64,000 nucleotides of DNA from Pelagicoccus enzymogenes. GTDB taxonomy: Bacteria > Verrucomicrobiota > Verrucomicrobiia > Opitutales > Opitutaceae. The stretch's first letter is position 1, and the number at the start of each line of letters is the position of its first letter. The notes below the pieces were generated by a model. It saw only the letters and a program-made list of their open reading frames with translations, was not told the DNA's origin and searched no databases. Made by a program: the position numbers and the translations under genes. Positions 26,124-34,889 of the stretch are shown here, piece after piece. The DNA lies in contig NZ_JACYFG010000007.1 in the NCBI RefSeq assembly GCF_014803405.1, positions 310,001 through 374,000 on the forward strand, in the 5' to 3' direction.

Positions 26124-26432
26124 TCAGTCGCAGTAAAGCTTGCGCAGGGTGCCGATGAGGGTGGCGATTTCCGGCGAATCGAGGCGGTAGTAGATGGTTT
26201 GCTGGTCTCGGCGAGTCGCCACCAGACTGAGCTCCCTTAGCTTGGCCAGGTGTTGGGAGAGGGCGGACTGGCTCAATTCGACTTCGACGCTCAGGTTGCC
26301 AACGCTGACCTCTCCTTCGCCTAGCCGGCAAAGGATCGCGAGGCGCTTTGGATTGGCCATGGCCTTAAGCGTGCCTACTGCCCGCATCAGTGACGCTATT
26401 TCTTTTTCGGTCGGCATGATTTCTTCGAGCAT
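26124..26432 (-). CDS. ArsR-family thiol-switch repressor, BigR/SqrR-like
   Basis: A 102-residue winged-helix repressor from MLEEIMPTEK; this ATG has GAGAGGAAA nine bases before it, while the longer TTG start at 26462 would overlap the operator. The HTH is VELSQSALSQHLAKLREL. Two cysteines, Cys35 in LAILCRLGE and Cys101 in RKLYCD, are 66 residues apart, the same spacing as the redox pair of BigR/SqrR-type persulfide sensors (Cys42 and Cys108 of BigR, from memory). Classic metal-site motifs (ELCVCDL) are absent. It is divergent from a DUF2892-DUF6132-efflux operon with two direct operator-like repeats between them. Sulfide or persulfide sensing is a strong inference, not shown. Confidence 0.8.
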   Translation of the reverse strand: MLEEIMPTEKEIASLMRAVGTLKAMANPKRLAILCRLGEGEVSVGNLSVEVELSQSALSQHLAKLRELSLVATRRDQQTIYYRLDSPEIATLIGTLRKLYCD

Positions 26433-26468
26433 TTCGGTAGGTTTCCTCTCTGTCGGTTGCAAGTAAAT

Positions 26469-26513
26469 ATTAGAAAACTCTAAAGTAAAGCTTGCAATAT
26501 TAGAAAAATCTAA
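26469..26513. promoter_or_regulatory. Duplicated operator of the ArsR-type repressor
   Basis: ATTAGAAAACTCTAA (26469-26483) and ATTAGAAAAATCTAA (26499-26513) are near-identical, each with the dyad TTAGA/TCTAA, and are exactly 30 bases apart, about three helix turns. A half copy TTAGAAAAGC follows at 26515. They lie between the divergent repressor and efflux operon, as expected for autoregulation. Confidence 0.65.
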
Positions 26514-26527
26514 ATTAGAAAAGCTTC

Positions 26528-26731
26528 ATGAATATTGATCGTATCGTTTTCGCATTTGCAGGCACGATGATCCTGGCCGGGGTCGCGTTGGGCGTTTGGG
26601 TAAACCAGTTCTGGTTCATTCTTCCTGCGTTCGTCGGCCTCAACATGTTTCAAGCGGCCTTCACGCGCATCTGCCCTTTGGCATTCATGCTCAAGAAGAT
26701 GGGCATGAAGAGTGGTTGCGCCTTCGAGTAG
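26528..26731 (+). CDS. DUF2892 (YgaP-like) inner-membrane protein
   Basis: A 67-residue protein with two membrane helices (about 6-25 and 30-48), of the DUF2892 type seen alone or fused to rhodanese domains in YgaP. Its C-terminal half has RICPLAFML and a late Cys (KSGCAFE). The family is often associated with sulfur-responsive operons. It is the first gene of the operon controlled by the divergent repressor. No Shine-Dalgarno sequence is seen. Confidence 0.8.
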   Translation: MNIDRIVFAFAGTMILAGVALGVWVNQFWFILPAFVGLNMFQAAFTRICPLAFMLKKMGMKSGCAFE

Positions 26732-26748
26732 GGAAGCGGGGGACGAAG

Positions 26749-26937
26749 ATGTTGCGCTATCTCCTGCCGATAGGACTGGGACTGCTGCTAGGGGCGGTTC
26801 TGGGATATTTTGGCCAATGCAGTTCGGGGGCTTGTCCGCTGACCGCGACATGGTGGCGTGGCGCGCTTTACGGGGGGGACGATCGGTTTGGTTTACGCTT
26901 TGGGAAGCCCGAGCGCTTAGAGAATGATGAAGCTTAA
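26749..26937 (+). CDS. DUF6132-like small membrane protein with an apparent frameshift
   Basis: The annotated frame gives 62 residues: a membrane helix (about 4-22), then GYFGQCSSGACPLTATWWRG and ALYGG. After the G7 run at 26872-26878 this frame reads a charged tail (DDRFGLRF...). If one G is removed, the frame continues TIGLVYALGSPSA and stops at 26918-26920, four bases before the next ATG. That hydrophobic second helix is what the DUF6132 family has. So the true product is probably made by slippage on the G run, or the base count at this run is wrong. Confidence 0.7.
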   Translation: MLRYLLPIGLGLLLGAVLGYFGQCSSGACPLTATWWRGALYGGDDRFGLRFGKPERLENDEA

Positions 26938-28252
26938 GAGAATGAACATGACGATGGTCGGCATGGCCTTTTTAGTCGCGAGCACGGGCCTGCCTCAGAC
27001 CCAGCCGTGGACGTTGCAGGCCGCCATAGAAACGGCTTTGCAAAACAGCCCGGACGCCCAGGTTGCCCAGTCGCGCATTGCTGGGGCGGAAGCGATGTTG
27101 GAGGAGGCTCGGTCTTACGGGATGCCTCAGCTGTCGGTGAAGAGCAGTTACATGCAGACGGACAGCCCAATGATGGCATTCGGTTCCATTTTGAACCAGC
27201 GCGCCTTTGATTTTGGCCTCGACTTCAATAATCCGGGCAGGATCGATAATCTCAACGCGAGCGCCGTAGTGGGCCTTAATCTTTACGCGGGCGGCCAGGT
27301 TGCCGCTGGCAAAAAAGCTGCCGAAGCTGGGTTGAGCGCGGCGACCTTTGACGATGAGGCTGCACGGCAGGCGCTCGTCGCCCAAACGGTCAAAGCTTAT
27401 CTGGATATTCGAAAAGCGTCGGAAGCTGTTGAGGCGGTACGAGCGGGAGTGAAGGCTTACGAGGCCGCTGTATCCAATGCGCAACTGCGTTATGATGCGG
27501 GACAGGTTTTGAAGTCCGACTTGCTGAGTTTAGAGGTGCAACTTGCTCAGACCAAGGAGCAGCTTGCACAGGCGCGTCACTTCAAGCGTCTAGCAGAGCG
27601 CGGTTTCGCTTTCGTGCTCGGTCTGCCGGCAGATGGAAGCGAGGTTGTTTTGTCGTTGGATGATAGCGGCGTGAACCGTATCCTGGAACCTGATACGTAC
27701 GACTATTCAGGGCGCCCTGAGCTGCAAGCGCTGCGCGAGCGAGAAAAGGCTGCCTCAGCAATGCGTTCTTTGGCAGCGGGGGGAGGCAGGCCAAAAGTCA
27801 TGGGCTTCGCGAGCTACCAGTACGATCAAGGCTGGGAGACGGAGAAAGGGGCAGATTCCTGGTTGGCTGGGGTTGCGGTAAACATCGATATCTTCGATGG
27901 CGGTAGGACGGCGTCCAAGGTGAAGCAAGCGGAAGCCCAGTTGGCCGCGCTGCGGCAATACATCCGTAAAGCCGAACTCGGTATCGGACTAGAAGTCGAA
28001 CAGGCTCGACTCGCTGTAGAGTTGGCCAAGGAGCGCGTCGCGGTCACGGAGCTGTCGCTTGCTCAAGCTGAGGAAAGCGCCTCGCTCAGCCGCTCTCGTT
28101 TCGAGGCGGGGGCCTTGCTCACTGCCGAGCTGATCGGAGTGGAAGGGAGATTGATGGAGGCGCGCATGCGGCGAGCGATTGCCTTGGCCGATTTGAAGAT
28201 AGCGATTGCCCAGTTGCGCAAAGCAGTAGGGCTATTTCCGATACAGAACTGA
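26924..28252 (+). CDS. TolC-family outer-membrane efflux channel
   Basis: A 442-residue outer-membrane efflux protein. A signal peptide (about 1-25) is followed by two repeated helical units; features include LQAAIETALQNSPDA near the N-terminus, SYMQTDSPMMAFGSILNQRAF and LRYDAGQVLKSDLLSLEVQLA. It would form the trimeric exit duct of the adjacent RND pump. The start at 26924 overlaps the longer frame of the upstream DUF6132 gene; a second Met follows directly. Confidence 0.9.
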   Translation: MMKLKRMNMTMVGMAFLVASTGLPQTQPWTLQAAIETALQNSPDAQVAQSRIAGAEAMLEEARSYGMPQLSVKSSYMQTDSPMMAFGSILNQRAFDFGLDFNNPGRIDNLNASAVVGLNLYAGGQVAAGKKAAEAGLSAATFDDEAARQALVAQTVKAYLDIRKASEAVEAVRAGVKAYEAAVSNAQLRYDAGQVLKSDLLSLEVQLAQTKEQLAQARHFKRLAERGFAFVLGLPADGSEVVLSLDDSGVNRILEPDTYDYSGRPELQALREREKAASAMRSLAAGGGRPKVMGFASYQYDQGWETEKGADSWLAGVAVNIDIFDGGRTASKVKQAEAQLAALRQYIRKAELGIGLEVEQARLAVELAKERVAVTELSLAQAEESASLSRSRFEAGALLTAELIGVEGRLMEARMRRAIALADLKIAIAQLRKAVGLFPIQN

Positions 28253-28278
28253 ACTTACAGCTAAAACTATTTCGAAGG

Positions 28279-29325
28279 ATGAAGACGAATTTGGATAAAG
28301 GATTTTTATTGAGCGTGGGAGCATTGGTTCTCTTGGGAATGGGAGCTTGCTCGAAGCGCGCAGGCGAAGCGTCGGTCGAAACGCCTCCTGCATTGCCTGC
28401 CGCTCTCGTCGAGCTGGCTGTCGCGGATGGCGTGGAATTGCCTGGTCGAGTTGCGATTACCGGTGTGGTTCGGGCTAGCGAGCGGGCTGTAATCGCTCCT
28501 AAAGTTATGGGAACGATACGTTCGATTCCTGTCGATCTTGGACAGAATGTAAGGGCGGGCGACCTTTTGGTGAGAATAGAAGCAGCAGAAATTTCGGCGA
28601 AGGTCCTGCAGGCACAGGCGCAATTGACCCAATCCAAGCGAGATCTAGAGCGAGAGCGTTCGCTCTTGGAAAAAGGTGCCAGCACGTCGGAGACGGTTAA
28701 GAACCTGACAGATCGCGTTACCATCGCGAATGCGGTGCTGCAAGAGGCCGAGGTGATGCTCGGTTACACTGAGTTGAGGGCGCCCTTCGACGGATCGGTG
28801 TCGCGCATCTACTCGGACGAAGGAAGTCTTTCGGCTCCTGGCATGCCCTTGCTTGAGGTTCAGGGAGACGCGGGGTACGAAGTGGAGGCATCGATTCCCG
28901 AGTCTCTCGCTGGCCGATTGGAACTAGGCGCGTACTATTCCGTGAGCCTACCCGCCAGCGAAGGGCAGCTCCAGGCCGTACTCAAGGAGGTTTCCTCGGG
29001 ATTCGATATTTCGAGTCGCACAGTGACGGCTCGCTTTTCTTTGCCCGGCGGTGTATCCGCCCGCTCAGGACAGTTTGCGAAGCTCGTCGTTTTGGGCCCT
29101 TCTAAACGGGTTGTAACGGTACCTGAATCAGCTGTTTCACGTGTGGGCCAGATGGAGCGTGTATTCGTAGCGCACGAGGGCGCCGCTCAGCTGCGTCTCG
29201 TCAAGACCGGCGCTCGACTCGATGGCGATATCGAGGTTTTAGGCGGACTTGACGCTGGTGAACGTGTTGTCGTTGGCGGCGAGTCTGCTTTGAGAGAGGG
29301 GCAAGCCCTCATCGTGAAACGCTAG
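28279..29325 (+). CDS. RND efflux periplasmic adaptor (membrane fusion protein)
   Basis: A 348-residue adaptor with a probable lipoprotein signal ending in GMGAC (Cys24). The parts follow in the usual order: biotinyl-lipoyl half ([33 protein letters not shown]), helical hairpin (about 95-150), second lipoyl half ([17 protein letters not shown]), beta-barrel and membrane-proximal domain ([14 protein letters not shown]). It bridges the inner-membrane pump and the TolC-like channel. It lies 26 bases after the channel gene and 17 bases before the pump gene. Confidence 0.92.
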   Translation: MKTNLDKGFLLSVGALVLLGMGACSKRAGEASVETPPALPAALVELAVADGVELPGRVAITGVVRASERAVIAPKVMGTIRSIPVDLGQNVRAGDLLVRIEAAEISAKVLQAQAQLTQSKRDLERERSLLEKGASTSETVKNLTDRVTIANAVLQEAEVMLGYTELRAPFDGSVSRIYSDEGSLSAPGMPLLEVQGDAGYEVEASIPESLAGRLELGAYYSVSLPASEGQLQAVLKEVSSGFDISSRTVTARFSLPGGVSARSGQFAKLVVLGPSKRVVTVPESAVSRVGQMERVFVAHEGAAQLRLVKTGARLDGDIEVLGGLDAGERVVVGGESALREGQALIVKR

Positions 29326-29342
29326 CTGAAACGTTTCAAAAG

Positions 29343-32300
29343 ATGGATACAAAAAAATACGGATTTGCTGGCAAGTTGGCTGGCATGTTTATCGAGTCTA
29401 AGCTCACACCTTTAGCGGTGGTTGCCTCGCTGCTGCTTGGAGTGTTCGCGGTTTTGATGTTACCTCGCGAGGAGGAGCCACAGATCAAGGTGCCCATGAT
29501 CGACGTGATGGTGGGAATGCCCGGGGCCAGCGCTGCGGAAGTGGAGAATCGGGTCACGAGGCCCATGGAGCAACTGCTCTGGGAAATTCCCGACGTGGAA
29601 TACCTCTATTCTACCTCGAGCCCAGGCGGGGCTATGGTGATCGTGAGGTTCAAGGTGGGGACTGACTTGGAGGCGGCATTGGTGCGTCTCAACCAAAAGT
29701 TGCAGACAAACTTCGACCGAATTCCCCAGGGGGTGACGCCTCCTCTAGTGAAGCCGCGTGGCATCGACGATGTGCCGGTTCTCGCTTTGACCTTTCACAG
29801 CGAGGTCTACGACCACCTGACCTTGCGGCGGGTGGCGGCACAAGTCATGGACGAGGTAAAGCCGATTTCTCAAGTTGCGGAAACCACCTTGATTGGTGGT
29901 ACGAAAAGGCAGGTCCGCGTGCAGCTTGACGCTCAAGCCTTGGCGGCCCGCGATCTATCCGTCAGCTACCTGATACCGATGCTGCAGCAGGCAAACGTTC
30001 AGGCTCATGCTGGATCGCTTTCCAGCGCCAACACGGAGACGCTCCTGCAGACGGGCTCCTTTTTTGGGAACGCGGACGATGTCGGACGCGTCGTGGTAGG
30101 TGTATCGCAGGGGGGGCCGGTTTACTTGCGGGATGTAGCGACCATCGTGGACGCCGCTGAGGAACCGGGCAACTACGTGCTGTTCGGATCGGCTGAGAGG
30201 GCAGAAGAGGCGGCAGTTACTCTGAGCATAGCAAAGCGGCCCGGCGCTAACGCTGTAGATGTGGTGAGTGAAGTGTTGCAGAAAGTGGATACGCTCAAGG
30301 GGAGTCTGATCCCAGCGGACATCGACGTCGCGGTAACGCGAGACTATGGGGCGACCGCTAGCGAAAAGTCCAATGAGTTGCTCCTACACATGGGAATCGC
30401 AGTTTTCGGGGTTGCGGTATTGATTTTGCTTTTTCTCGGTTGGCGCGAGTCGATGGTAGTCTTGCTCGCAATCCCTGTGACGCTAGGGCTTACCTTGCTC
30501 GTGTTCTACCTTTATGGATACACGCTAAACCGGATCACGTTGTTCGCCCTGATCTTCTCGATCGGTATTTTGGTCGATGACGCGATTGTTGTGGTGGAAA
30601 ACGTAGTGCGCCACATGGGCCTCTCAGGAAGCCGGAAGAAGTCGCTTGTTGAGATCTCAGTGGAGGCGGTCGACGAGGTCGGCAATCCTACGATTTTAGC
30701 TACTTGGGCGGTGATCGCTGCGGTTTTGCCGATGGCCTTCGTAAGCGGTTTGATGGGGCCATACATGCGTCCGATACCGGTTGGCTCGAGCGCGGCGATG
30801 CTGTTCTCCTTGCTGGTTGCCTTCGTAGTGACCCCTTGGGCGGCCCTGAAGGCATTGCGTGGCCACCAAAGCGAGGCAAAGCAAAACGAGTATTCAGATG
30901 ATGGAACAAAGTCTGGTCAGGAAGACGAGGATTCGATGCCGGACAACGCTTTTACGCGGCTCTACGCTGGGGTCATGCGCCCGCTTTTGAAGCATCGTTT
31001 ATGGCGGTGGGCGTTCTTGTTGGTTGTTGCGGGCTTGACTGTCGGGTCCATGGCTCTGGTGGGCATTGGAGCAGTTAAAGTGAAGATGTTGCCTTTCGAC
31101 AATAAGTCTGAGTTTCAGGTGATCATTGATACTCCGGAAGGCACGACTTTGGAGCAGACGGCGCGAGTCGCGCGGGAAATGGCCGCAGCTCTCAAAGACG
31201 AACCTGAGGTGAAGGACTACCAAGTTTACGTAGGCACGGCGTCGCCTTTTAACTTCAACGGATTGGTGCGTCACTACTTCATGCGGCGTGGACCGAACGT
31301 AGCAGACATACAAGTAAACCTGCTGCCGAAGCACGACCGGGAGGCGCAAAGCCACGACATCGCGAAGCGTATTCGTCCTAAACTTACACCGATTGCGGAA
31401 AGGCATGGAGCGTCTTTCGCGGTGGCGGAAGTTCCGCCGGGGCCGCCCGTTCTGCAAACTCTCGTGGCGGAAATCTATGGACCGACCGCGGAGGCTCGCT
31501 TGAAGTTAGCGACTGCGGTGAAGGAAATTTTCGAAAGCACGGAAGGCGTGGTCGATGTGGATTGGTACGTGGAAGCGGAGCAAGCGAAGACTCTTCTGGT
31601 GCTCGACGAGGAAAAGGCGGCGCTGCACGGGATTACGGAGGCGGCTGTGGCGCGAGCGATTCAGCTTGGTTCTCTAGGCTACCCTGTAGGCCTCTTGCAC
31701 GACGAGGCGGAGCGGGAGGACGTTACTGTCTTGCTCGAGTTGCCGCCGGAAGCTCGGGCACGGGCGGAGGATCTTTTAGCGCTCGAATTGCGTTCGGAAA
31801 TGAACCCGATGGCTCCTCTTGTGCCGCTCCGCGAACTGGTTTCAGTGCAGGAAACGAAGGGAGAACGAAACATCTATCATAAGAACCTGATGAACGTGAC
31901 CTACGTTACGGCTGACGTCGCAGGCGTGGTTGAGAGTCCGGTTTACGCTATCTTGGAGATGAACAAGAAGCTTGCGAAGCTCAATGGCACTGATTTCGGC
32001 GGAACGGAAGAGTCGGTGGCTCTATACAATGCTTCCATGCCGTTCAGCGACCTCCAGCCAGCCATGAAGTGGGACGGAGAGTGGCAGGTGACCATCGAGG
32101 TATTCAGGGACCTGGGACTCGCTTTCGGGGCGGTATTGATCTTGATCTACATGCTCATGGTCGGCTGGTTCAAAAACTATACGACCCCCTTGATTGTGAT
32201 GACGGTGATCCCATTCTCCCTTGTCGGAATCATGCCGGCTCATTGGGGAATGGGAGCGTTCTTCTCGGCAACTTCCATGATCGGCTTCATGGCAGGGGCC

Positions 32301-32585
32301 GGTATCGTGGTGCGTAATTCCATTATCCTGGTGGATTTCATCGAACTGCGCTTGAGCCATGGGCTCGGTTTGGCGGAGGCTTGCGTGGAAAGCGGCGCGG
32401 TGCGTTTTCGGCCCATGATGTTGACTGCATTGGCGGTAGTTGTTGGGGGAGTCGTCATTTTGACTGACCCCATCTTCCAAGGGCTTGCCATTTCATTGCT
32501 CTTCGGGGCGTTGGCATCGCTGGTTATCAGCCCGTTGGCGGTGCCGCTGATCTACTACATGAGCCACGCCAAGGGGCGTCGATAA
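29343..32585 (+). CDS. RND-family efflux permease
   Basis: A 1080-residue inner-membrane proton-driven pump of the AcrB/HAE-like superfamily. It has 12 predicted membrane helices and two large periplasmic loops. The start shows the family's [18 protein letters not shown] and [16 protein letters not shown]; the proton-relay helix reads [14 protein letters not shown], and the second-half counterpart reads [13 protein letters not shown]. The insert between TM6 and TM7 (about 520-545) is charged and acidic. Substrates cannot be inferred from sequence; control by a BigR/SqrR-like repressor suggests reactive sulfur or a thiol-reactive compound. Confidence 0.9.
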   Translation: MDTKKYGFAGKLAGMFIESKLTPLAVVASLLLGVFAVLMLPREEEPQIKVPMIDVMVGMPGASAAEVENRVTRPMEQLLWEIPDVEYLYSTSSPGGAMVIVRFKVGTDLEAALVRLNQKLQTNFDRIPQGVTPPLVKPRGIDDVPVLALTFHSEVYDHLTLRRVAAQVMDEVKPISQVAETTLIGGTKRQVRVQLDAQALAARDLSVSYLIPMLQQANVQAHAGSLSSANTETLLQTGSFFGNADDVGRVVVGVSQGGPVYLRDVATIVDAAEEPGNYVLFGSAERAEEAAVTLSIAKRPGANAVDVVSEVLQKVDTLKGSLIPADIDVAVTRDYGATASEKSNELLLHMGIAVFGVAVLILLFLGWRESMVVLLAIPVTLGLTLLVFYLYGYTLNRITLFALIFSIGILVDDAIVVVENVVRHMGLSGSRKKSLVEISVEAVDEVGNPTILATWAVIAAVLPMAFVSGLMGPYMRPIPVGSSAAMLFSLLVAFVVTPWAALKALRGHQSEAKQNEYSDDGTKSGQEDEDSMPDNAFTRLYAGVMRPLLKHRLWRWAFLLVVAGLTVGSMALVGIGAVKVKMLPFDNKSEFQVIIDTPEGTTLEQTARVAREMAAALKDEPEVKDYQVYVGTASPFNFNGLVRHYFMRRGPNVADIQVNLLPKHDREAQSHDIAKRIRPKLTPIAERHGASFAVAEVPPGPPVLQTLVAEIYGPTAEARLKLATAVKEIFESTEGVVDVDWYVEAEQAKTLLVLDEEKAALHGITEAAVARAIQLGSLGYPVGLLHDEAEREDVTVLLELPPEARARAEDLLALELRSEMNPMAPLVPLRELVSVQETKGERNIYHKNLMNVTYVTADVAGVVESPVYAILEMNKKLAKLNGTDFGGTEESVALYNASMPFSDLQPAMKWDGEWQVTIEVFRDLGLAFGAVLILIYMLMVGWFKNYTTPLIVMTVIPFSLVGIMPAHWGMGAFFSATSMIGFMAGAGIVVRNSIILVDFIELRLSHGLGLAEACVESGAVRFRPMMLTALAVVVGGVVILTDPIFQGLAISLLFGALASLVISPLAVPLIYYMSHAKGRR

Positions 32586-32626
32586 GCAAAGTGGGGGCTG
32601 ACCGCGGCCAATCGACCGTCGAGCGT

Positions 32627-33406
32627 TTAGCGCTCTTCCTCCTCGTGCTCCTCTTCCCACTCCGGCAAGGGAGGCAGGTCCTTTTTCCAGTACATCATGA
32701 GAACAAAACCGATGATTGCTCCACCGATATGGGCGGTATGAGCAATGCCTCCCCCGAAAATGGCGAAGCCGGTAATTTCCGAAAAGAGATCGAAGAGAAT
32801 CAGAGCCGGCACGAAGAACTTGGCTTTGATGGGCACTGGGAGAAAGAGAAGCAGTATCTTGCCGTTAGGGAATAGGACTGCGAAGGCTACGAGGATGCCG
32901 TAGAGGGCTCCTGAGGCTCCGAGCATGCTGCCGTTGTAGATGAGATAGAAGTCGACCCGCTCGTCGTACGTAAGGGCCCTCGTTATGTCGGCGGGCTCTA
33001 GCTTGCCCACTAGAAATGCGTGTATAGATTCTGCGGATACGTTAATGGCGTTCAGGTGGTCGATGTATTCCCCGAACTCGTACACGTTGAGGCCGGTGTA
33101 GATGAGTCCAGCGCCTAGCCCCGCGGAGAGGTAGAAAACGATGAAGCGCTTCGTCCCCCAAACCTGTTCGAGAAGGCTGCCGAAGGTGAAAATGCCGACC
33201 ATGTTGAAGAGCAGGTGAGCTTCGTTGCCGTGCATGAACATATGGCTCAGAAACTGCCAGAGTCCGAAGTCGGCATGGTAGGGGAAGTGGAGGGCGAGCA
33301 GGGTATCGAGCGGGTTCTCTGGGTAGAGCTCCTCGGGAGTGACCTCGGGGGCGAGCAGCCATTTGACGGCGAAGACGAGGATGTTGGTCGCGAGCAGCGC
33401 GACCAC
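32627..33406 (-). CDS. Rhomboid-family intramembrane serine protease (1)
   Basis: A 259-residue membrane protein starting at GTG; there is no ATG upstream in frame before the stop. Membrane helices begin at residue 1, HMFMHGNEAHLLFNM carries the second-helix histidines, the catalytic Ser lies in GSMLGASGALYG and the catalytic His in HTAHIGGAIIG. An insert of about 60 residues precedes the catalytic helix. The C-terminus ends in an acidic tail (EWEEEHEEEER). Rhomboids cleave transmembrane substrates; none can be named. A second rhomboid is encoded at 34890. Confidence 0.85.
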   Translation of the reverse strand: MVALLATNILVFAVKWLLAPEVTPEELYPENPLDTLLALHFPYHADFGLWQFLSHMFMHGNEAHLLFNMVGIFTFGSLLEQVWGTKRFIVFYLSAGLGAGLIYTGLNVYEFGEYIDHLNAINVSAESIHAFLVGKLEPADITRALTYDERVDFYLIYNGSMLGASGALYGILVAFAVLFPNGKILLLFLPVPIKAKFFVPALILFDLFSEITGFAIFGGGIAHTAHIGGAIIGFVLMMYWKKDLPPLPEWEEEHEEEER

Positions 33407-33725
33407 GGCGGGCGATTCTTTCAGTAAGCGTTTGATAGCAAGGGGATGTTGGAATCAGGCGGTTTTTTAAAGCCGGAAATGTAAGATCTGATCTCTAGCG
33501 AAACTGCCTTTGCGAGCACTCGTTTCCCGCTCAGGCACATCGTATTCTCGAAAAGGTGGTTTGCGGGGACCGGTTAGACGTTAATCATTAAATGCTTACG
33601 GACCTAGGTGGGGATTGTTTCCGAATTCCTTAGACATTGAGCAGAGGCGGTCTACCTTCTGCTGCGGGTCGCGGTTCTCAGGAAGCACTTTGGGCGTCGA
33701 CGACCCGAGAATACAATAAATACAT
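33407..33725. other. Long leader/upstream region of the cold-shock gene
   Basis: These 319 bases contain no gene. GTATTCTCG at 33542-33550 is the exact complement of CGAGAATAC at 33706-33714, which sits just upstream of the cold-shock start codon. GGGTCG (33666-33671) pairs with CGACCC (33701-33706). The two pairings overlap and would compete if the region is transcribed. TACAAT at 33712-33717 could also be a -10 box giving a nearly leaderless mRNA. Confidence 0.4.
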
Positions 33726-33920
33726 ATGTCAAAAGGAACAATTAAGTGGTTTGATCAGGAAAAGGGCTACGGCTTCATTCAGCAGAGTGAAGGCGGCAAC
33801 GATCTTTTCGTGCATCACTCCGAGACGGACGGTTATGCTCTCAACGAGGGGGATACCGTCGAATTCGAGGTCGGAGAAGGCCGCAAGGGCCCTTGCGCCA
33901 CTAAAGTACAGAAGGTATAG
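33726..33920 (+). CDS. Cold-shock domain protein (CspA family)
   Basis: A 64-residue single cold-shock domain with [15 protein letters not shown] (RNP1) and NDLFVHHSE (RNP2), the aromatic nucleic-acid-binding surface of the family. It binds single-stranded RNA or DNA and melts structure in mRNA. Full length and closed by a clear terminator at 34015. No Shine-Dalgarno sequence precedes the ATG. Confidence 0.95.
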   Translation: MSKGTIKWFDQEKGYGFIQQSEGGNDLFVHHSETDGYALNEGDTVEFEVGEGRKGPCATKVQKV

Positions 33921-34014
33921 CTGCCTTCTGCCATAGAGTTCCAGTTCGCGTTTGCGATTGAGCCTTTTGGTTCGCTGGGATTCTGAGGGTATCGAATTTA
34001 CGAATACCAAGTAG

Positions 34015-34041
34015 CGAGAGAGGGATACCTCTCTCGTTTTT
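34015..34041 (+). terminator. Rho-independent terminator of the cold-shock gene
   Basis: CGAGAGAGG (34015-34023), GATA loop and CCTCTCTCG (34028-34036) make a perfect 9-base stem followed by five T. Confidence 0.9.
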
Positions 34042-34093
34042 CGTGTCTGGTGGGATGCTTCCCCTCGGAAAATATGGCCGCAGCTGTTTATGC

Positions 34094-34375
34094 CTAGCGA
34101 AGTTTTTCGATGGCTTCGATGACGGCGTCGTTGTCATCGGTGGAGGTGCGGATGAAGAGCTCCTGCAAGCCCTTGGCGGTTTGAGTCACCGCCTTCAGGC
34201 CGCCAGGTTGCTTTCGTTGGATCTTGACGCTTCCGGTACGACTGCCGCCGCCTAGGGACTTGCCGCCGTAGGATCGGCCGATGATGACGCCCACGACGCC
34301 CGGCAGCCCCTCAATTTTCTTGATGGTGTGCTGGCATTCTTTGGATGTGCTTTGATGGCGACCGCGCGAGGGCAT
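34094..34375 (-). CDS. Small basic protein, possibly DUF2103/nucleic-acid-binding type
   Basis: A 93-residue basic protein with a Gly/Ser-rich middle (YGGKSLGGGSRTGSVKIQRK) followed by LKAVTQTAKGLQELFIRT. The end of this part resembles the QE(V/L)F motif of DUF2103, and the basic Gly-rich loop suggests nucleic acid binding; I am not certain of either. No signal peptide. It stands alone, divergent from a thioesterase gene. Confidence 0.55.
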   Translation of the reverse strand: MPSRGRHQSTSKECQHTIKKIEGLPGVVGVIIGRSYGGKSLGGGSRTGSVKIQRKQPGGLKAVTQTAKGLQELFIRTSTDDNDAVIEAIEKLR

Positions 34376-34454
34376 GGTGGTGAAGTAAAGGAGCTTGGCG
34401 GAAATTGTCTAGTTGCAGTTTGGCCTGGGATCGCGAACTTGGAATGGAAGTCTT

Positions 34455-34883
34455 ATGTTTAAGGAAATCAAGAACCTCGGCCGCGTCGACTTTTCAACCT
34501 GTATCCCGTTTCGCATTACAGACCACAACTATGGGGACCACGTGGCGAATAATGTGTTTGTCGAGTATTTGCATGAGGGGCGCGTACAGTTTCTCGCGAA
34601 CTTCGGCTACACCGAGAAAGACGTGGAGGGGGTCGGGCTGATCCTGTCGGAGCTAGGCGTTAAGTACACGAAGCAGGCTTTTTATCCGGATACGCTGCGT
34701 TTGGACATGACGATCGTGAACCTTCGACCCACCCGTTTCGATCTCTGTTATCGTGGATACAACCAGAGGGGCGAACTGCTGCTGTTGGCCAAGACCGAGA
34801 TGGCGGCCTTCGACGCTAGCAGTGGCAAGCCCATCCGCATGCCGGAGGCTTTTCTCGATCGCTTTCGGAGTGATGAAAAGTAG
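34455..34883 (+). CDS. Hotdog-fold thioesterase (4HBT family)
   Basis: A 142-residue single hotdog domain, counted from MFKEIKNLGRVDF because GGAATGGAAG lies before this ATG; a longer TTG start at 34413 is possible. Features: ITDHNYGDHVANNVFVEYL, where the Asp and His of the active site lie, then LGVKYTKQAFYPDTLRLD. Family members hydrolyse acyl-CoA or aromatic CoA thioesters. It converges with a rhomboid gene only 6 bases on. Confidence 0.8.
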   Translation: MFKEIKNLGRVDFSTCIPFRITDHNYGDHVANNVFVEYLHEGRVQFLANFGYTEKDVEGVGLILSELGVKYTKQAFYPDTLRLDMTIVNLRPTRFDLCYRGYNQRGELLLLAKTEMAAFDASSGKPIRMPEAFLDRFRSDEK

Positions 34884-34889
34884 TTGAAA

